Positions 1-17,540 of a stretch of 64,000 bases of DNA are shown here, in pieces. The notes beneath the pieces are model-generated. The model worked only from the letters and a program-made list of their open reading frames with translations, searched no databases and had not been told where the DNA came from. The stretch is from Zeus faber (Eukaryota; Chordata; Actinopteri; Zeiformes; Zeidae): positions 4,895,084 to 4,959,083 of the forward strand of contig OY482850.1 of assembly GCA_960531495.1 (NCBI GenBank), read 5' to 3'. How positions within the stretch are numbered: position 1 is the stretch's first letter; the number at the start of each line of letters is the position of its first letter. A program made the translations under genes and the position numbers.

Positions 1-4557
<4,557 letters not shown>

Positions 4558-4763
4558 CTGAGTGTACAGCAAACACACATGCATTTAGTTCAGTGCAGAA
4601 CCATTATTGAGCCTTCTTACCACTTCCGGTATATGTATAATTACATATGTAACTCTAACTGCATATGCAGGTATATAGACTATTATACAGTATATACCTG
4701 GCAGCACTCAGAACCACTGCTGTTTAAAGTAGTTCACAGATATCGACTTTCAATATGAGCCTA

Positions 4764-7505
4764 ATTACATTCTTCTTTTTCTTTCGGCTGCTCCCGTTCG
4801 GGGTCGTCACAGTGGATCATCTGCCTCCAATACCTTCTGTTCTGCGCATCTTCCACCCATACACCAACCGCCTGCATGTCCTTCCTCACCACATCCATAA
4901 ACCTTCTCTTTGGCCTTCCTCTTTTCCTCTTGCCTGGCAGCTCCATCCTCAGCCTCCTTCTCCCAATGTAACTCTCATCTCTCCTACACACGTGTCCAAA
5001 CCATCTCAATCTGGCCTCTCTCACTTTTCCACCAAACTGTCCAACCTGAGCTGTCCCTCTAATGTACTCATTCTTAGTCCTGTCCTTTCTTGTCACTCCC
5101 AATGACAATCTCAACATCCTCAACTCTGCCACCTCCAGTTCAGCCACCTGCCTTTTTGTCAGTGCCACCGCCTCTAAACCCTACAACATGGCTGGTCTCA
5201 CTACCGTCCTGTAGACCTTCCCCTTCACTCTGGCTGGAACCCTTCTGTCACAGATCACTCCGGACACTCTTCTCCATCCACTCCACCCTGCCTGTACTCT
5301 CTTCTTCACCTCTCTCCTGCACTCTCCTCTGCTTTGGATGGTCGACCCCAAGTACTTGAACTCATCCACCTTCTTCACCTCCACTCCTTGCATTCTCAGC
5401 TTTTCTCCGCCCTCCTTCCCATTCAGACACATGTATTCTGTCTTACCCCTGCTGACTTTTCTCTAATGCATGCCTCCACTTCTCCAGGCTTTCCTCAATG
5501 TCATCCGCGAACATCATAGTCCACCAAGACTCCTGCCTGATTTCATCTGTTAACCTGTCCATCACCATTGCAAACAAGAAAGGGCTCAGAGCTGATCCTT
5601 GATGCAATCCCACCTCCACTTTGAATGCCTTCATCACGTCTACTGCACACCTTACTACTGTCTGTCTGCCCTCATACATATCCTGTACCATTCTTACCTA
5701 CTTCTCTGCCACCCCCGACCTCCTCATGCAATACCACACTTCCTCTCTCGGCAACCTATCGTATGCTTTCTCTAAATCCACAAAGACGCAGCGCAACTCC
5801 CTCTGGCCTTCCTTGTACTTCTCCATAAGCATTCTTAAAGCAAACATTGCATCTGTAGTACTCTTTCCTGGCATGAAACCATACTGCTGCTCGCTGATCC
5901 CCACCTCTCCTCTTAGCCTAGCCTCCACTACCTTTCCCATAGCTTCATGCTGTGCTGATCAACTTTATTCCCCTATAGTTACTACAGCTCTTTACGTCTC
6001 CCTTATTCTTGAAGATAGGTACCAGTACACGTCTTCTCCACTCCTCCGGCATCCTCTTCCTTTCCAGGAATGCCACTGCCATCTCACCTAAACATTTCCA
6101 TGCTTCCCCAGGTATGTCATCTGGGCTAACTGCCTTTCCACTCTTCATCTTCTTTAATGCTATTCTCACCTCATCCTTGCTAATTTGCTGCACTTCTTGA
6201 TCCACTATCCCCACATCATCCACTTTTCTCTCCCTCTCATTTTCTTCACTCATCAACTCCTCAAAGTACTCCTTCCACCTTCTCAACACACTCTCCTTAC
6301 TAGTCAGCACATTCCCATCATTATCCTTCATCACCCTAACCTGCTGTACATCCTTTCCAGCTTGGTCCCTTTGTCTTGCCATTCGGTACAAGTCCTTTTC
6401 TCCTTCCTTACTGTCCAACCTCGCATACAACTCGTCATATGCCTTTTCCTTTGCCACTTCTCTCTTCGCCTTGCGCCGCACCAGATTGTACTCCTGTCTA
6501 CTTTCTTAATCTCTGACTATCCCTCTATGCTCTCCTGTACATCCTAATTCCACCACCAAGAGTCCTTGTCTTCCTTCCTCTTCCCGCATGATACACCAAG
6601 TACCTTCTTGGCCGTCTCCCTCACCACTTCTGCAGTTGTTTCCAAGTCATCTGCTAACTTTTCATTCCCACCTATTGCCTGCCTTACCCCTTCCCTAAAA
6701 CGCATGCAGCACTCCTCCTTTTTCAACTTCCACCATTTTATCTTTGGCTCTTATTTCACTCTCTTCCTCTTCTTGGCCCCCAGAGTCATCCTACAGACCA
6801 ACATACGAAGCTGCCAATCAACACACTCCCCTACCACCACTTTGCAGTCGCTAATCTCTTTCAGTTTGCACATGAGTCGGTGTGCACCTTCCTCCACTCT
6901 TGTATGTCACCCTGTGTTCCTCCCTCTTCTTGAAATACGTATTCACAACAGCCAATTCCATCCTTTTGGCAAAATCCACAACCAACCATATCCACAACCA
7001 TCTGTCCTTCCACATTCCCCTCCTTGACACCATACCTACCCATCACCTTCTCGTCACCTTTGTCTCTGATCCCTTCGCCAACATGCCCATTGAGATCTGC
7101 GCCAACGACCACTCTCTCTCCCTTGGGGACACTCTCCACCACTACATCCAACTCACTAAAGAATCCTTCTTTCTCATCCATCTCACACCCAACTTGGGGA
7201 GCATATGCACTGACCACATTCATTATCACCCCACCAATTTCCAGCTTCATGCTCATCACTCTGCCCGACACTCTCGTCACCTCCAAAACACTGTTGACAT
7301 ATTCTTCCTTCAAGACTATCCCTACCCCATTTCTCCTGCCATCCACTCCATGGTAGAACAGTTTGTACCCAGCTCCGATACTCCTGGCCTTACTCCCCTT
7401 CCACCTGGTCTCTTGTACACATAGTACATCTACCTTCCTTCTCTCCATCATGTCAGCCAGCTCTCTTTACCCTTCATTGTGCCAACGTTCAAAGTTCCTA
7501 CTCTC
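4764..7505 (-). mobile_element. RTE-type LINE, nearly full length, broken
   Basis: Transcript order on the minus strand: APE-type endonuclease at 7451-6861 (DVLCVQETRW, VVVGADLNGHVG); a linker at 6726-6544; reverse transcriptase at 6481-5443 in several frames (SPDDIPGEAWK, FKNKGD, SNYRGIKLIS, FVDLEKAYDRLP, VGLHQGSALSPFLFAMVMD and the catalytic FADD); and a C-terminal domain at 5432-4761 (EFKYLGSTIQ, RLRWFGHVCRRDE, GKRKRGRPKRRFMD). The 3' end shows the fish-RTE-like tail around 4770-4800. Frameshifts and stops break the ORF, and FADDI runs straight into EESLEKW, suggesting a short deletion after the active site. It has the same orientation as fanca and probably lies in one of its introns. Clade naming is by recalled motifs. 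Confidence 0.85.
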
Positions 7506-8147
7506 GATGATGATGAGCATTTAGTAGGTAATAGGAGGTAGGTAATAGGAGTATGCATTCTGACTGAATTTGGTATTCAACACTATCAAGGGCATTGAAT
7601 AAATGTAAATTTATTCAAGCAGACTGTCTGGCTACAGTTTTGGGGTGCCGCCTTGCATTGTGATTCAGACTATCCACAAAAGTGGATCTTTGTCTAACGG
7701 AATGCAGGATTCTCTTAAAAGCACTAACTCTTCCCAAGCAGAAATGTGCCTATATGAAAACAGTCATTTCAGTATTCCTACCTATTCCACAAGGAAAATA
7801 AGAAGAATTGTCACAGGTCATTCTTGGGTACAGCACATGCAGTTAAGAGTAGTCTGCACTATGCTGTGGTAGTCTATGCTATGCTCTTGGAAGGTAAGGC
7901 CATTCTAAACTCTTGAATTTGCTTAAAAAGCAGATGGAATCTGGTGCATCAAAGCAAAAGAAGCAGTGAACTGTGTTCTTCAAAAGCTGTAGCCGTTTGT
8001 CACTCTTTCGGCATCTGTTGTTGCACACTCCATCAGTTAATCTTTGTTTTAACTGCACATGTATCAAAACCCCAAATCAGATTTGGGTGTCATTGCTTCT
8101 TACCTATAACCCTATCCCTGGTACCCTAATTCCTACATCTGTGATAC
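7506..8147. other. Unassigned spacer
   Basis: Between the LINE 5' end and the candidate exon at 8148. A minus-strand open stretch at 7879-8067 has no clear splice pair. Nothing else is recognisable. Confidence 0.4.
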
Positions 8148-8244
8148 CTTCTTGAAGAGGCCTGTTGGTATGTAGTCCTGCTGCTCTTGTCGCGATAGTG
8201 AGTCGCCTCTGCAGATCCCGTAGCATATGACAGTCATGCAGATC
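8148..8244 (-). CDS. candidate upstream fanca exon
   Basis: The minus-strand acceptor TTGTCTCCTCAG| is good and the donor AAG|GTATCA is acceptable. They bound 97 bp with an open frame (DLHDCHMLRDLQRRLTIATR and 12 more residues, then one base). Its orientation and position suit an upstream fanca exon. Its end phase does not join directly to the exon at 4557, so at least one further exon would have to lie between them. The family match was not recognised by sequence. Confidence 0.4.
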
Positions 8245-9860
8245 CTGAGGAGACAACAACAATCTTATTAAAGAAAGATGTTTGAGTTAACATTACAGTC
8301 CGAGGTAGGGGTCAAGGAATTCTGATATCAATATTCTAGCGTAAGTATAAGTAACAGTGATAAGAGTGAAACAAGATCACGCTGTTGGGGGTTAATCATG
8401 TTGGACATCCCCTCTACACAGCTGTCTGGTGCTCTTTGTTATAAGGAAATTATATGAATATAAAACATTTTTTATATTTGATACATTTTTATGTGTTATA
8501 TGTACGGACGGGTGACAAATGAAAGGAAAAACTGAAGTTGAGAAACCTAACAAATGCAGGTGCTTCCATACAGGTGTCGTGCATGATACAATGAACATCC
8601 TATCATGCCCTGTGCATACAGGGATGGCAGTACAGAGGACCCAGGAAGCCAATGGTGCGAGGACTGGCAAGGGTGGGCGCAGTTAGTCTGGTGATTGAGT
8701 TGCAGCCCCAGTGATTAAATATCTAATAATATAATACAAATACAAAATTATTAATAAAAGAAGGGCCTTCTCTTGCCAGTTGAAACCAGGTGATCAGGCA
8801 TTGATCACACTCACACAGTAAACACATCCTGGTGATCTCTAAAGATGCAGTCTCTTTATAAGGCGCATCCAGCAATAGCCATAAATATAACCATATGGCT
8901 AAATACGCCATTGTCACACCTGCTTGGAGATAAATGTGAATTCTGGTGAAGCCTGTGTGTGTAAAGGTCACAAGTTAATTGAAGAATCTTGTAAGAAAAA
9001 AATATATAAAATAAACAAGATACGCAAAGAAGGAAAATAATAGGTGCCGGATTATTATTTGTTGTGAAAAAAATGTAGTTTTATATTGAATAAGAATATT
9101 GTATATTGTGCATTTACTAATTTTTAATAATTGTGGATCTAATATGCCAATTACATTTAGATAAATATTAAAGTTCACAACAACATCTTTATGATTTGTG
9201 CGTAAGTGGTCTGAGGCACAAATTAATATAAGAACATATTAATGGATCCCAAATTTTTGCTTAAAATGTGCGTAGACATGATTTCAGCACAGATTTGTGT
9301 GGCGCACTGTTCATGGGTGAGGCTCAACGTGAGTACGGACAATTCACAGACCAACACAAACACAGGCTGAAGTCCTGACATATCTGTTTAATATTACGAT
9401 GACCTGATAAACTTGTCCGAACAACAAAACAAGATGCAAATGGAACACATTCATAATAAGGACTCAAGAGACGTCTCCCTCTCAAATGTCCAATTTCAAC
9501 AATAGCAATTAGTGATGCATCAACAGCAATGGTTGTGCCATGTGCCTGGATTCACTGTTGTTGTGAGACACAACACGTTCATTTGGGCATAAGGTCATCA
9601 GTCCGCTGTATCACCTCAGGCCCCCGGGAGAAAATTAAAAAGGACCAGAGTGCACCTGGGACAAAATCCAGGACTCCTGGGATGGGATTTTAAAAGGCCC
9701 ATAGCGAGGTCACATTGAAGAGCAAGCATTCATGGCTGATTTAGAGTGAATGTTGTTACAATTAAAAAAAAACAAATTTAAAACTGGCAATGAGGAAACA
9801 CTGCACTGTTAACATTGTAGGTGTTAATAGTATCAAATAAAAACCTGCAGCATACATTAC
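8245..9860. other. Non-coding, AT-rich, nothing recognised
   Basis: No splice-bounded coding exon or intact transposon could be supported on either strand. AT-rich from about 8990 to 9200. Confidence 0.4.
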
Positions 9861-9865
9861 TTTAG

Positions 9866-10130
9866 TTACTTTATTAATTGGACTCCACTTCTGGAGTCAC
9901 ACCTGGGAACAGTTAGGCAGAGCGTGCCACCACCCATAAGGCGAATCATCAGGGTCGGGTGCAAGGCCGAGTTGGGGGCAATGTCTCTTGGTGGTAGAGG
10001 CAGTGTGGGCCTAGGTGTGCTCGACCCCAGCAATGGAAACTGGCATTCGACATTGTGGAACATTTTCTCTGGCGGGGAAGGAGCTTGTGCGGCAGGTTGT
10101 GAGGTACGGACTCACCAGACCCAGGCTAGT
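9866..10130 (+). mobile_element. Short LINE 5' fragment
   Basis: The conceptual plus-strand translation contains GNWHSTLWNIFSGGEG followed by CAAGCEVRTH. This resembles the 5' region of a common fish LINE family whose downstream part is probably the relic at 13380-14460. No intact ORF. Confidence 0.45.
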
Positions 10131-10465
10131 GACATTACATTCCAGACAATAATTGATACATTTGGCTTTACAAAGCTAATACTGTACACAAACCGACTCA
10201 TAGTAATGGTAACACTATTGACCGTGTACTAACCTGAGGCGTTGATGCCGCTCACATAGAGGTTCTCCATGATACCGCCTCTATGTCTGACCTCTATTTC
10301 ATTTTCAAATTTTGAAATCTGCCAGCATACTGAGCAGATCTCTAAGGCCTTAACTACAACAGCACTTTCTGTGTGCCCAAGGCTATTGCATCCTTCCCAT
10401 TTCAGGAAGGCCCCACTGATAACCTTACAAATAAATTGAATGTGGCCCTCTATAATACTCTAGAC

Positions 10466-11769
10466 CAGAGGTCTCAAACTCAAATTACCTGGGGGCTACC
10501 GGCCAGGTTTTTAAACAAATATAATGAACTATATACGCACATTTGAGTATTTTTCGAGCTTATTGTGTGTAATCACCGGGTGTCATTACATTTCAATGCA
10601 TATACAGTATGTATGACCGTATGTGTATGTATGTGACAAATAATTTCTTGAACTTGAACTATAATTAACTCTAAAAGATAATAAACTATATACAGTCATT
10701 TAAGCACAACTTGCCAAACTTTTGCTGCTAGACACCTGGCTGTTTCTGATGAGACAGTGGGCACTCTCAGAATGGCTTGTAGATGGGCGTCAGCCAGTCT
10801 GGATTTAAGTTCTGACTTATTCAAGTTCAATGTGGAGAATATATTCAATGTGCATTACAATAACACAATAAACATCTTAAAAAAATTCACAGAGTATATT
10901 ACAATATTGAATAATAAATACAATAAAGGGAACTATAAAATATAAATATTGCGAGTTTTAAAATCTAGTGCAACAGTAAGTTTCACTGTGGACATCACAG
11001 CAAATGGAAGCTTATGGCAGTGACTACCCATTTTATTAAAGAGGACTTGTTTTGGAAATAAAATAAAGTGAGAATTATATGCCGCAAACATTTCTCAAAG
11101 ACTTAGCAAAGTCACGGATGCATAGGACCCATATGATTTAATTTATCTACCACATTAAATAATTGGTTTTGTGCATGAAAAGACTGAATAAAAATGTTTA
11201 ATTTTGTAATTAATCAATTAATTAATCAATTAATCAATTAATTCATTCATTCATTTTACAAAATAAAGAAGTTTAACGTTTTGTTTAACCAGGAATACCC
11301 GTGTGCTACCGATTATTCAGACATGATGAGTCCAACAAATCCATGTCCATGGGCATCAGATAAAGCTGTCTTAATGTATTTATAGAGTTTAAATCTGTTG
11401 GACTTGACTATTAACGTCGTCTAAATCAACACTGAAACTCAATATAATATCCTTGACTGAGTCAGGTCCAGCCCTACTGTAAGGTGTCAGGTGTGCCGCT
11501 GTTGGTCCAATCTAAAGTGTTTATGTTGACAAGTTGTGCAGTTGGGCACAGCTTGGTAAATGTTAAATGTGAAATAAAGTCAATTTTCATGCTTCAATTT
11601 TGCAGCCTTGCTAGAATTTGTAATGATTACTTTGAAATAAAAGTTAAATAAAATAACAAATAAAAATGGGAAAGAATAAAATATGTATTTGCGGGATGGA
11701 CTTAATACATTTTAAACATACGGGGGGCCGTATCAAATTGTCTAACAGGACGGTAATTTGAGACCCCTG
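10466..11769. mobile_element. Non-autonomous hAT element with TSD
   Basis: The left end CAGAGGTCTCAAACTCAAAT and the right end (minus strand CAGGGGTCTCAAATTACC) are imperfect terminal inverted repeats. Flanks are CTCTAGAC (10458-10465) and CTTTAGAC (11770-11777), an 8-bp target duplication with one mismatch. The length of about 1.3 kb, the 8-bp TSD and the CAG-start ends fit hAT. No transposase ORF remains; an open stretch at 10757-10945 is too short to call. Confidence 0.8.
11213..11265. repeat. (ATTA/ATCA)n simple repeat
   Basis: Degenerate tetranucleotide repeats (AATCAATTAATTAATCAATT, then ATTC units) inside the hAT element. Confidence 0.85.
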
Positions 11770-11777
11770 CTTTAGAC

Positions 11778-12318
11778 TTATTAGCACACTAAGAATAAAA
11801 TTGCATACTAGGAAACCAACACCTTGGGTTACAGATGAAACCCAAGCAATTCAGCAATCCTGTAGGAAGCTTGAGCACAAATGGCATGTGACTAAGCTTG
11901 AAATGTCCCGTCAGCCCTGGAACGATAGTTTACTGAACTACAAACATTCTCTTTTTTGTTAGCCATAACTGAGTATATTTCCAGGGTAGATTCAAGAGGT
12001 TTATTTCACATACATACAGTCACATACATATACAGTACATACGTTCATACATATATGCAGTGAAATGTCTTTGCAACGCACATAGGCGCTCGCTCAGACG
12101 GCCGCAAGTGGCGGCGAATTTGTCTTAATAAAAATAATCACAAAACTTAGATAAGTTCTCATAAGTCTTAGATAGGTTTTCACACCTTGATACAGTATCT
12201 CTTCACACCCTTTCAAAGTTGGTAACTGCAGAAAAACAGACAACAGACAACATGCTTACTTGACAGACTCCCTGGAAAGTTAATTAAAGAGCCGTTTCCA
12301 ATTTTGGGACCCCCTTTC
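11778..12318. other. Non-coding spacer
   Basis: AT-rich sequence with a loose CATACATA-type tract at about 12000-12060. No gene found. Confidence 0.4.
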
Positions 12319-12450
12319 TAGGGCTGTCAAACGATGGTTTGATATTCTAATGCTATTTGAATTGTAAAAAAATATGATGTTTGAATCTGTAAATTAACGT
12401 TTGAAAAAAATATGCAGTGTTTCAGCAGGAATTCCTTTTTTTTTTCCTCC
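12319..12450. mobile_element. Possible hAT-MITE end
   Basis: Begins TAGGGCTGTCAAACGATGG, resembling the start of a common fish hAT MITE. The other end was not found, so this is tentative. Confidence 0.25.
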
Positions 12451-12616
12451 ATAAAAATGTTGAGCGCATAAGTCCACATACAACCTCTTTGTGCGTGCAA
12501 GTGAATGAGCTTTGTCCGTACGCCGCTCTGTGCGCTCTGCTGCTCCACTGGCATCACTGGATTTCTGTCACAACGCGGCCAACGCAGGCACGAATGACCG
12601 TGCCAAACCATTGTTC

Positions 12617-12829
12617 TGGCAGCCCATTATTTCTGAAAATGTCTGAAAAATGTCCCATTACACATGTCCTACTGGACACGGACAACACCCTAACCCTTAC
12701 CATCTCTAATCTCATACCCAAACCTAACCATCTCTAAGATTATACCTGAACTTAACCATCTCTAACCCAACATTTTTGGGACTATTGGGGTTTCAGAATA
12801 ATGGGCGTTCGGAACAATAATGGGCAGTC
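12617..12829. mobile_element. MITE with internal inverted ends
   Basis: CCCATTATTTCTGA near 12623 is mirrored by TCAGAATAATGGG near 12793, and a second AATAATGGGC follows at 12816. The interior has CCTAACCCTTACCATCTCTAA-type repeats. Structure fits a short non-autonomous DNA element; the superfamily is not determined. Confidence 0.5.
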
Positions 12830-13084
12830 CCCTGAATGACCGCTTTCATCATGAGGATTACCAGCTGCCCGTGAAACGACGATGACAAATACATTTACCC
12901 GTTTTATCTGCAAAGATATGCAGCCAATTAACTTTTCGGAGGGGTCTGCATTTAAAGATGTCATCCGTGAGCCTGAGCCGAGGTACACTGTCCCAAGCCA
13001 CCCGACCATTACCGACAGAGTTGGAATGTCCTCTAGTGCAGAGGTTCCCAACCACCAGGCTACGGACCATGCCATACCTATGGC

Positions 13085-13215
13085 TTTTAAGACATCTGTG
13101 ATTAGACCCTTACTTTATAAACCCAACCTTGATCCCGAGAGTCTTAGCAACTATAGGCCAATCTCAAATCTCCCCTTCATCTCCAAAATTTTAGAAATAG
13201 TCGTAGCACAACACG
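13085..13215 (+). mobile_element. L2/Rex1-like LINE RT fragment
   Basis: The open frame contains IRPLLYKPNLDPESLSNYRP followed by ISNLPFISKILEIVV, the reverse transcriptase N-terminal signature of L2/CR1-type fish LINEs. Both sides are lost. Confidence 0.8.
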
Positions 13216-13379
13216 ATTATAGCTGACACAAGGAGGCTCATACTGTAAGTGTACTTGCTACCAGAGCACCGTGGACCGAGGGTCGATTGACTTTGTAATT
13301 GTTTCATCGAATTTGAGCCCTTATGTTCTCGACACACGGGTGAAGCAATGAGCAGAGCTGTCTACCATTCTCCACCTGG

Positions 13380-14460
13380 TGGTGAGCTGGATCAGATAGC
13401 AGGGAAGACTACCAGACAGACCTGGGAAGCCCAACTGGGTAGTGAGAGTCTGAGGATATTGTCACAAGCTGGAAGGAACACTTTGAGGAACTACTAAACT
13501 CAACTGAAATACCCTCCGTTGAGTAGTCAGGGCCCGATTGTTGTAGGCGATCAGAACCCATCTCTTTGGTGGAAGTCCTTAAGGTAGTCAGGAAACTACA
13601 GGGGCAAAATGCCAGGGGCTTATACCGTTTTTAATCAGGGGATTGGCAGCAGGTTGGGAACAATGCAGATTTGATTCTGGCCGTGTAGGTAACGTATGTA
13701 ATGGACCAACTATTTTGACTTTCACGGATCATTGAGGGGTCAAGGGAATTTACCCGGTCTACATGTCTTTGGTGGACTTGGAAAAAGCCAATAACCATGT
13801 GCCGCAAGGGGTTCTCTAGGAGGTACTGCGGGAGTATGGGGTACTGGGGCTGCTGTTTGGTCAATAGATAACCTGAGCAAGAGTTGTGCTCTTATCCTCA
13901 ACATTAAGTCAAAACTGCTCACCTGGGTGTTGGGCCCTGACAAAGATGCGCCTTGATTTCTGTTCTGTTTGTGATTTTTTTGTGACAGACATATTCCATA
14001 GCTGGAGTGTATTCAGTTTGGGAGGATGGGGGGGTGGCATCTCTTTTATCTTTGCCTGTGATCTACAATTTTCACTAGAGCAGTTTGCACCCAAGTGTGG
14101 AGTGGTGGGGATGAGTGTCAGCACCTTGAAAAAGGTTGCTTGCCCCCTCAGAGTGGAAAGAGCAGCTGACCCAGCTGGAAGAGTTTAAGTATATCAGAAT
14201 TGTATTCATGAGTGAAGGTAAGAGGGAGCATGAGTGAGTAATGCGGGCACTATATTGGACGGTAGTGGTGAGCCAAGAGGCAAAGCTCACAATTTACCTG
14301 TCAATGTTTGGTACAAGCTTTACCTATAGTCATGAGATTTGGGTCATGATCAAAAGAATAAGGTCCCCGATACAGGCAGCCAAAATGAGGTTCCTCCACA
14401 GGGTTGCTGGGCTCAGTCTCATACCGTTTTTACACCAAAATAAGTCGTTTTAAGATCAGC
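13380..14460 (+). mobile_element. Degenerate LINE ORF2 relic
   Basis: Multi-frame remnants include VFGGLGKSQ-PC-ARGSL (cf. VDLEKAFDRVPRGVL of fish LINEs), VSTLKKVACPLRVE, RALYWTVVVSQEAKLTIYLS, EIWVMIKRIRSPIQAAKM and FLHRVAGLS. Order and orientation fit the RT-to-C-terminal part of one non-LTR element. Many stops. The clade was not determined. Confidence 0.65.
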
Positions 14461-16480
14461 TTTAGATCGTCCAAACTGATTGGCTTTCCGTTACAACTTG
14501 CCGAGCGCGGAAATGAACAGATCTGCAGAGTTGTTTATTGAAATGATCCACCCTGCACTGATTCAAATTGAGCTTAGATTGGAATTATTTTCAGCGGACA
14601 TTATGACCCGAGAGATTTAAATACATCGGACTTCAAAAGATTCTCCTCTGTGAAAAACTGGCAATTACCAGATAACGGAATTGCCAACCAGTAGAAATGC
14701 CGTTTTTTTCTGATGAGTCACATTCCATGTCATGAACACACCAGAAAAGGGGTGTGTCATGTTTCCAGCGTGATTGGGAACAAAACAGTAGAGGAGACAA
14801 TAATTTAAACAAACAACGACATAAAACTATAAAACTTGGGAAAAAGAAAAACGGCTCATCACCCAGTGACACTTGGTTCCCTTCGTTCCTACAAAAGTTC
14901 AAAAGAATCGGATCGTTCATGAACGACACAAGACTACAATGGAAGTAGCATGGAATATCCACCGGCAGCGCCTGATGTGTGCTGCGTGCACCGGCTGTTC
15001 AGTGGCAGGCAACGGAGACGTTCCTCCGGTTCGGAGACTGGCCTGGGGCAATGCTGGAGTGGCTTGAAGCCTGGCGGGGAGCGTGGGGGTCACATCATTT
15101 CATTGTCTCTCATGTGGGAAAAAGGTCAATAACTTCTGGTTTTGATTTTGGATTCTAAATGGGATATGAAATGATCGAATGATACAAGGATATTCCTGTC
15201 TATTAACTCGCCAATGTCTGGAACTTCAACAGGGGCCAAAATTAGCGGGCCAACCCGGGTGTCCTGTTCATATTAGAGCCGATTGGAGCTACGGAGCTGG
15301 AGCCTATAAAAACCTGTATCTGCTGGGTCATTTGACCCGGGACTGAAACCCAGGTTTCTGACTTACAGAGACACGTAGTCTCTGTAAGTCGTGCCTCAAA
15401 GTCTTTCCAGATTCCAGAAAGGACTGGGTCTCCTCAGGTGAAGGTGGAAGAGGTAGGATGGAAAGGGTGTGGTAGTAGGTGAGCTTTTGCATCAGCTGCA
15501 GGTGGGGAGCCAGCAGTGGATGCAGCCATATACAGTATAATTGAGGTGATAAGCAGACATTTGAAAAGCTTGAGCATTAGGAAGAGGGATCGAATGGGTG
15601 TTGTTGTTTAATCGCATTAGTCCCTGGGGCTGCTTATGCCTCATATTATGTCTCACAATTTAAATGCCATCCACACAAAAGTCAGCATACAAAAAAGCAA
15701 CTAGACTTGGGATTGCTGGACTAGCCATTTGGGGTAGATGTGTGGTGGGTTAGGCTGCATAGGTGTGGCTTGACTCTTCGCGTCCCGCTTTGGGCTGCTT
15801 TGACTCAATACATCATCAATGGGGGAGCAATCATGTGCACAAGTGGGTAGACATCACACGCACACATGCATGCACCCACACCGTCAGCACCTGCCTCACA
15901 TACACCCATGAACACTGTCCAGATAATTATATATCTTTCTTTATGTTATAGTCATTACAGTCATAACTGTTCTGATTTTTGTTGACTTAATTGTGTGGTT
16001 TTCTCAATCTGTTTTTGTTTGTGTTTGGTGATTACCCCCATCTTGGAGAAGCAGTAATGATTGATTAATTAGTTGATGAAAAATGGGTATGTTGTCCTCT
16101 GAAGAGAGGGTGGGCAGCGGTCGACAAATATGAAAAAGATAAAATAAAAGCAGCTGTGCTCATGAAAGTCTTTTGGAAGGACTACGGACTGAGTTACTGT
16201 AAGTGGTTTTTGATGATTATTAAAGATTGGCGGAATTGCCAACGGTCTGCCCTACATCCACACTCGCTACCCCTCACCGACAATAACCTGGCATTGTTAC
16301 AGGCTTCCTGCTCTTCTTACCCCTCTCTCCCTTCCTCCACTTCTGTCCACAAGACTCAATCTCGGCATCCACTGTTCTGGTCCCATAGGAGGCCCCTTAG
16401 ATGCCGAGACATGGGTGCTGGTGGTGCAGACAACCTGGTCTGAAAGGAGTCCCCATTGATGGAGGTGGGGCAAGTGCCCT
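14461..16480. other. Long stretch without a supported gene
   Basis: No exon, transposon core or structured repeat could be supported. Positions 15360-15390 contain a short palindromic stretch around ACAGAGACACGTAGTCTCTG. Some short open frames exist without splice or family support. Confidence 0.4.
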
Positions 16481-16965
16481 CTCCCAATCCAGTAAGGATG
16501 TACAGCATGCAGGTTACAAATGGGTACACACAAGGCTCTGCTGGATTTGGGATGGGTTACGGTCATCAGTGACCCTGGCCTTGTTTGACCAGGGGCACTG
16601 ATGAAGGCATCAAGAGTGAAGGTATGGTGTGTTCATGGGGATATTGTACAGAAATATCCAGAGGAAGAGCTAGTGACAATGTCTACTCTTCAATCCATGA
16701 TGGAGCAACAAAAAGACTTTCACAGAGAGCTGCTGGAGCAGCAAAGTAAGAACTTTAAATGTTGTGTTGAAATGATCTCAGATGGTGTGCATAAGAGAGT
16801 GGATCGTGCACTTAAAGAGATACAGGAACTCCAGACTAGTCTAGAGTTTGCTCATGGAAAATTGAAGAGCCAGGACAAAGTGCTACATGAGAATGGAAAA
16901 AATGGAAACAAGCAATCTGTCAAGACCCTTGATGGGATGGAAAATGTTTTGTCAACTGGTGTGCC
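16480..16965 (+). mobile_element. Ty3/gypsy-like protease fragment plus coiled coil
   Basis: The frame reads ALLDLGWVTVISDPGLV, a stop, then VKVWCVHGDIVQKYP, resembling the active-site and flap region of fish LTR-retrotransposon proteases (ALLDSG, CVHGD.YP). A coiled-coil-like segment follows (MEQQKDFHRELLEQQSKNFK, then RALKEIQELQTSLEFAHGKL) up to 16969, of unknown origin. It is a relic with no RT found downstream. Confidence 0.5.
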
Positions 16966-16969
16966 CTGA

Positions 16970-17540
16970 CACAGCACCCACTCACCTCTATTTTATATAT
17001 GCTATAATATATGGACACATTCAACAGAGTGAGTCGTCGCATGAGACGCACTGTATCCGGAAACAGTGCATCTGCATGAAATCTCTCCAAAGTGTGTAGC
17101 ACAGGGACTGCTCCAAATGATCTCCCATGTTGGAATCCCAAAGGATTCTGATTGACCAAGGCACTTTACTTATTCCACACACACTTAGAGAATTGTACAA
17201 ATTATTGGGTATCTGATTGATCCGGATCAATGTGTATCATCCCCAGACCATCTCTCACCAAACCAGAAAGTAGAGGTTGCTGTGTTCCAATGCTGCTTCG
17301 GCAATGTCCCCCCCACCCTACAACGGAGCAATTTGGGGTGCAAGGTGCTACCTATTAACCCAGTGCTGTAGTCGTCTCTGGTAGAATCCTATTACAATTT
17401 CAATCATTTTCTACAAAATTATTGCTTGGTCCAGGGAGGCAGAAGGGCACAGTGCTTTGAATGTAGCCTCACTACTAACGCCATCGCTGTTAAGACCAAA
17501 AATAACAGGAGCCCTTTAATATTGACTCACCTAATGAGAA
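16970..17540. other. Unassigned spacer
   Basis: Short open frames only. It could include further decayed LTR-element sequence, but no motif is recognised. Confidence 0.35.

Noticed and set aside
4761-5168. Host gene with a basic GKRKRGRPKRR segment
   Set aside because: This is the C-terminal domain of the RTE-type LINE.
14950-15132. Possible exon around 14950-15130
   Set aside because: No splice pair or family match could be supported on either strand.
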